NCBI GenBank assembly: GCA_965247965.1
Contig: OZ252053.1
Span: 124,001-188,000 of the forward strand
DNA length: 64,000 nucleotides
Origin: UBA7328 sp965247965
Lineage (GTDB): Bacteria > Bacteroidota > Bacteroidia > Chitinophagales > Saprospiraceae
Reading direction: 5' to 3'
In this document: one piece after another, positions 62,507 through 64,000 of the stretch
How positions within the stretch are numbered: position 1 is the stretch's first letter
How the letters are laid out: every line of letters starts with the position of its first letter
Notes under the pieces: generated by a model
Databases searched by the model: none
Seen by the model: the letters and a program-made list of their open reading frames with translations, nothing else
Told to the model about the DNA's origin: nothing
Position numbers and translations under genes: made by a program

Positions 62507-64000
62507 GTGGCTCTCAAAAAACTTGTTTTATTTTTCTTATTGTTGAGTTCGATCCGGCTTTATTCTCAACCGATTTTTATTGATCAACCGTATCAGGCTG
62601 GCGAATTAATTGTCTTTCCTCACATTACAGACTCTACCAGGTTTTATTATTTACCAAATAAATTATCCTTAGGAACGACGAACTCAGGTTTGCCCCAGTT
62701 CTCGTTCTTGCGGTACATACAAAATGTAAAGACCTCACCAGGCGGCGATCAACGGACGAAAGGAGAAGGAGGAGGAATTGTCCACGCCCTGGTCGAACTC
62801 AAAGTCACTGAGCGACAAATAGCCAGAGCACAGGTTGATCTCAGAAACAAGATTAAAATGATGAGGCCACGATCATAGGTCCCATAATCTATAAAGGGGG
62901 AACCTTTGCTCTGATCTCGTCTTTTGCTGAAGAAGGCAGTGAGTTTACCGAAAAGGTAATAGGAGTGGGTCGTGCTCCGGTTTTTGTAGGTAATAAAGCG
63001 GCCTGTTCTATTCGTCTTACTAAGCTTGGAGCCAAGATCCTTTGGGAATCATGCCAAACGCCAACTCCGGATCTAAGCTTTTCATTCATTATGGATTTTA
63101 CGGGATATCGTTCTCCTATGAATGCCCGTGTAGAGGTGAACTGGGATAAGGTATACGAACATGAGGAGTTTGGGGTTAGCATTGGTGTCAATACGGGTTG
63201 GGTCGGATTGGGTGTAGATATAAAAGCTGCCTTTGATGAACTACGGGAAGACGGCACCATCAAAGTGATCAATTTTGGAGCCGATGATAAAATGGAAGCG
63301 ATGATTGATATGGCCTACAAAAAGGTGCTGGATATGATGTTCGCTCCTTTCAAAATGCCAGAAGTCAGTGAGCCCTCTACCATGGAGGAAATTGCAGAGG
63401 GTTTTCAAGAGGTAGCTAAAACAATTCAGCAAAGCTCAAGCCTGATTTCCGTAAATTTTGCCTATGAGTTTAAAAAGCAGAAAAAGTCAGGCCAATATGT
63501 GATTGATCTCAGTAAATCTACTCTCGAGACTGTAAATTTTAGATTTGATGAAAATCTGGGAAGCGATGTCAGAGATTGTGCTGAATGTTTTAAGTCCGTA
63601 AATCTCGATGATCCATTTTACAAGCAGAGGGAATTGCTTGTATCCATAGATGGGTTAAACTCGAACCAATTCAGCAAGTACATCAATTTTGTAACCGTTT
63701 CGATGAAGAAAACGCATGGAAATGGGGAAATAACTTACGATGAACTCAGGATTTCAGAAAAGGAATTTTCTGAAGCTCTCGGCAGTCCATTTCGACTCCT
63801 ATATGGCTGGAAGAATAAAGCTGACAATGACAGGGACAAGTGGCTCGAATACGACTATGAAACTACATGGAGTTTTTTCGGTGATCACAGCGTCATCAAT
63901 GAATGGTCGACTTCTGATCAATTGGGCCTCAACCTTGCTCCGCCATTTCATCCTGTGACCGTCAGTGTAGAAGCCGATCCGGCTATGTTAAAGGAAGCGC
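62507..64000 (+). pseudogene. Type B paralogue B2, frameshifted, runs off the window
   Basis: GTG start, signal peptide to IRLYSQ, mature start PIFIDQPYQAGELIVFPHIT as in B1. Near 62850-62855 one A is missing: the first frame ends KMMRPRS at 62878 while the next reads DEATIIGPIIYKGGTFALIS and stays open to the window edge. Later blocks: VGRAPVFVGNKAACSI, TPDLSFSFIMDFTG, AYKKVLDMMFAPFKMPE, KSVNLDDPFYKQRELLVSID, INFVTVSMKKTHGNG and KWLEYDYETTWSFFGDH. Only the homopolymer break argues against a working gene, so a sequencing indel is quite possible. Confidence 0.8.

Noticed and set aside
1..64000. CRISPR arrays, tRNA and rRNA genes
   Set aside because: No regularly spaced 24-37 base repeats, no tRNA-like cloverleaf ending near GTTCGAAT-type loops, and no rRNA sequence were noticed.
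54154..64000. Phage tail, contractile injection or type VI origin for the A/B proteins
   Set aside because: They carry signal peptides and none of the sheath, tube, baseplate or VgrG motifs is seen.

Overview
The window looks like a chromosome segment of a marine or particle-associated member of the Bacteroidota, probably near Saprospiraceae/Lewinella-like lineages (inference). The basis is three SusC/SusD pairs, many lipoprotein signal peptides, VCBS/FG-GAP and ASPIC/UnbV proteins with a type IX secretion C-terminal domain, AT-rich leaders with almost no Shine-Dalgarno sequences, and a high load of insertion sequences, MITEs and REP-like hairpins.

Layout. 1-5.7 kb: divergent carbohydrate genes: a frameshifted GH32, an FG-GAP lipoprotein, a broken PQQ dehydrogenase with a haem-c motif, and an exported RraA-like protein. 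5.8-8.2 kb: a nucleotidyltransferase pair and gene debris, including the N-terminal part of a GH172 (DUF2961) enzyme. 8.2-13.4 kb: SusC/SusD pair 1. 13.6-17.1 kb: a graveyard of hydrolase fragments, a GH32 pseudogene and a transposase remnant. 17.5-27.1 kb: SusC/SusD pair 2, a GIY-YIG gene and an ASPIC/UnbV gene interrupted by an IS630 element plus a MITE. 27.1-33.7 kb: an intact run of GH32, sulfatase, GH32 and a Tat-exported GH32/GH43-like propeller. 33.7-37.1 kb: a GntP permease and a Tm-1-like gene broken by MITEs and deletions, followed by a two-ORF IS. 37.4-46.1 kb: SusC/SusD pair 3, GIY-YIG, nitroreductase and an intact ASPIC/UnbV gene; this block is a diverged duplicate of 17.5-27.1 kb. 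46.3-51.2 kb: a YafQ-type toxin-antitoxin pair, gene remnants (regulator propeller, GarR-like, C-terminal GH172) and one intact short-chain dehydrogenase. 51.3-53.8 kb: an IS4-family element carrying a nested IS1595-family element. 54.1-64 kb: a tight operon-like array of exported paralogous proteins of a family I do not recognise (types A and B) with a predicted permuted papain-fold protein, split by a second IS4-family element.

How it fits together. The central part reads as a fructan (levan or inulin) utilisation locus. SusC/SusD pairs bind and import oligosaccharides, surface GH32 lipoproteins cut beta-fructosides, and GH172 remnants suggest alpha-fructoside or difructose activity. The sulfatase inside the GH32 run raises the possibility of a sulfated or mixed substrate. 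No intact PUL regulator is visible.

The most novel material is the A/B array at the right end. Second is a 227-base element sitting in opposite orientations inside the same hairpin in the two duplicated blocks. Several frameshifts fall in short homopolymers, so part of the apparent gene decay could be assembly indels; the internal deletions, nonsense codons and IS insertions cannot be explained that way.
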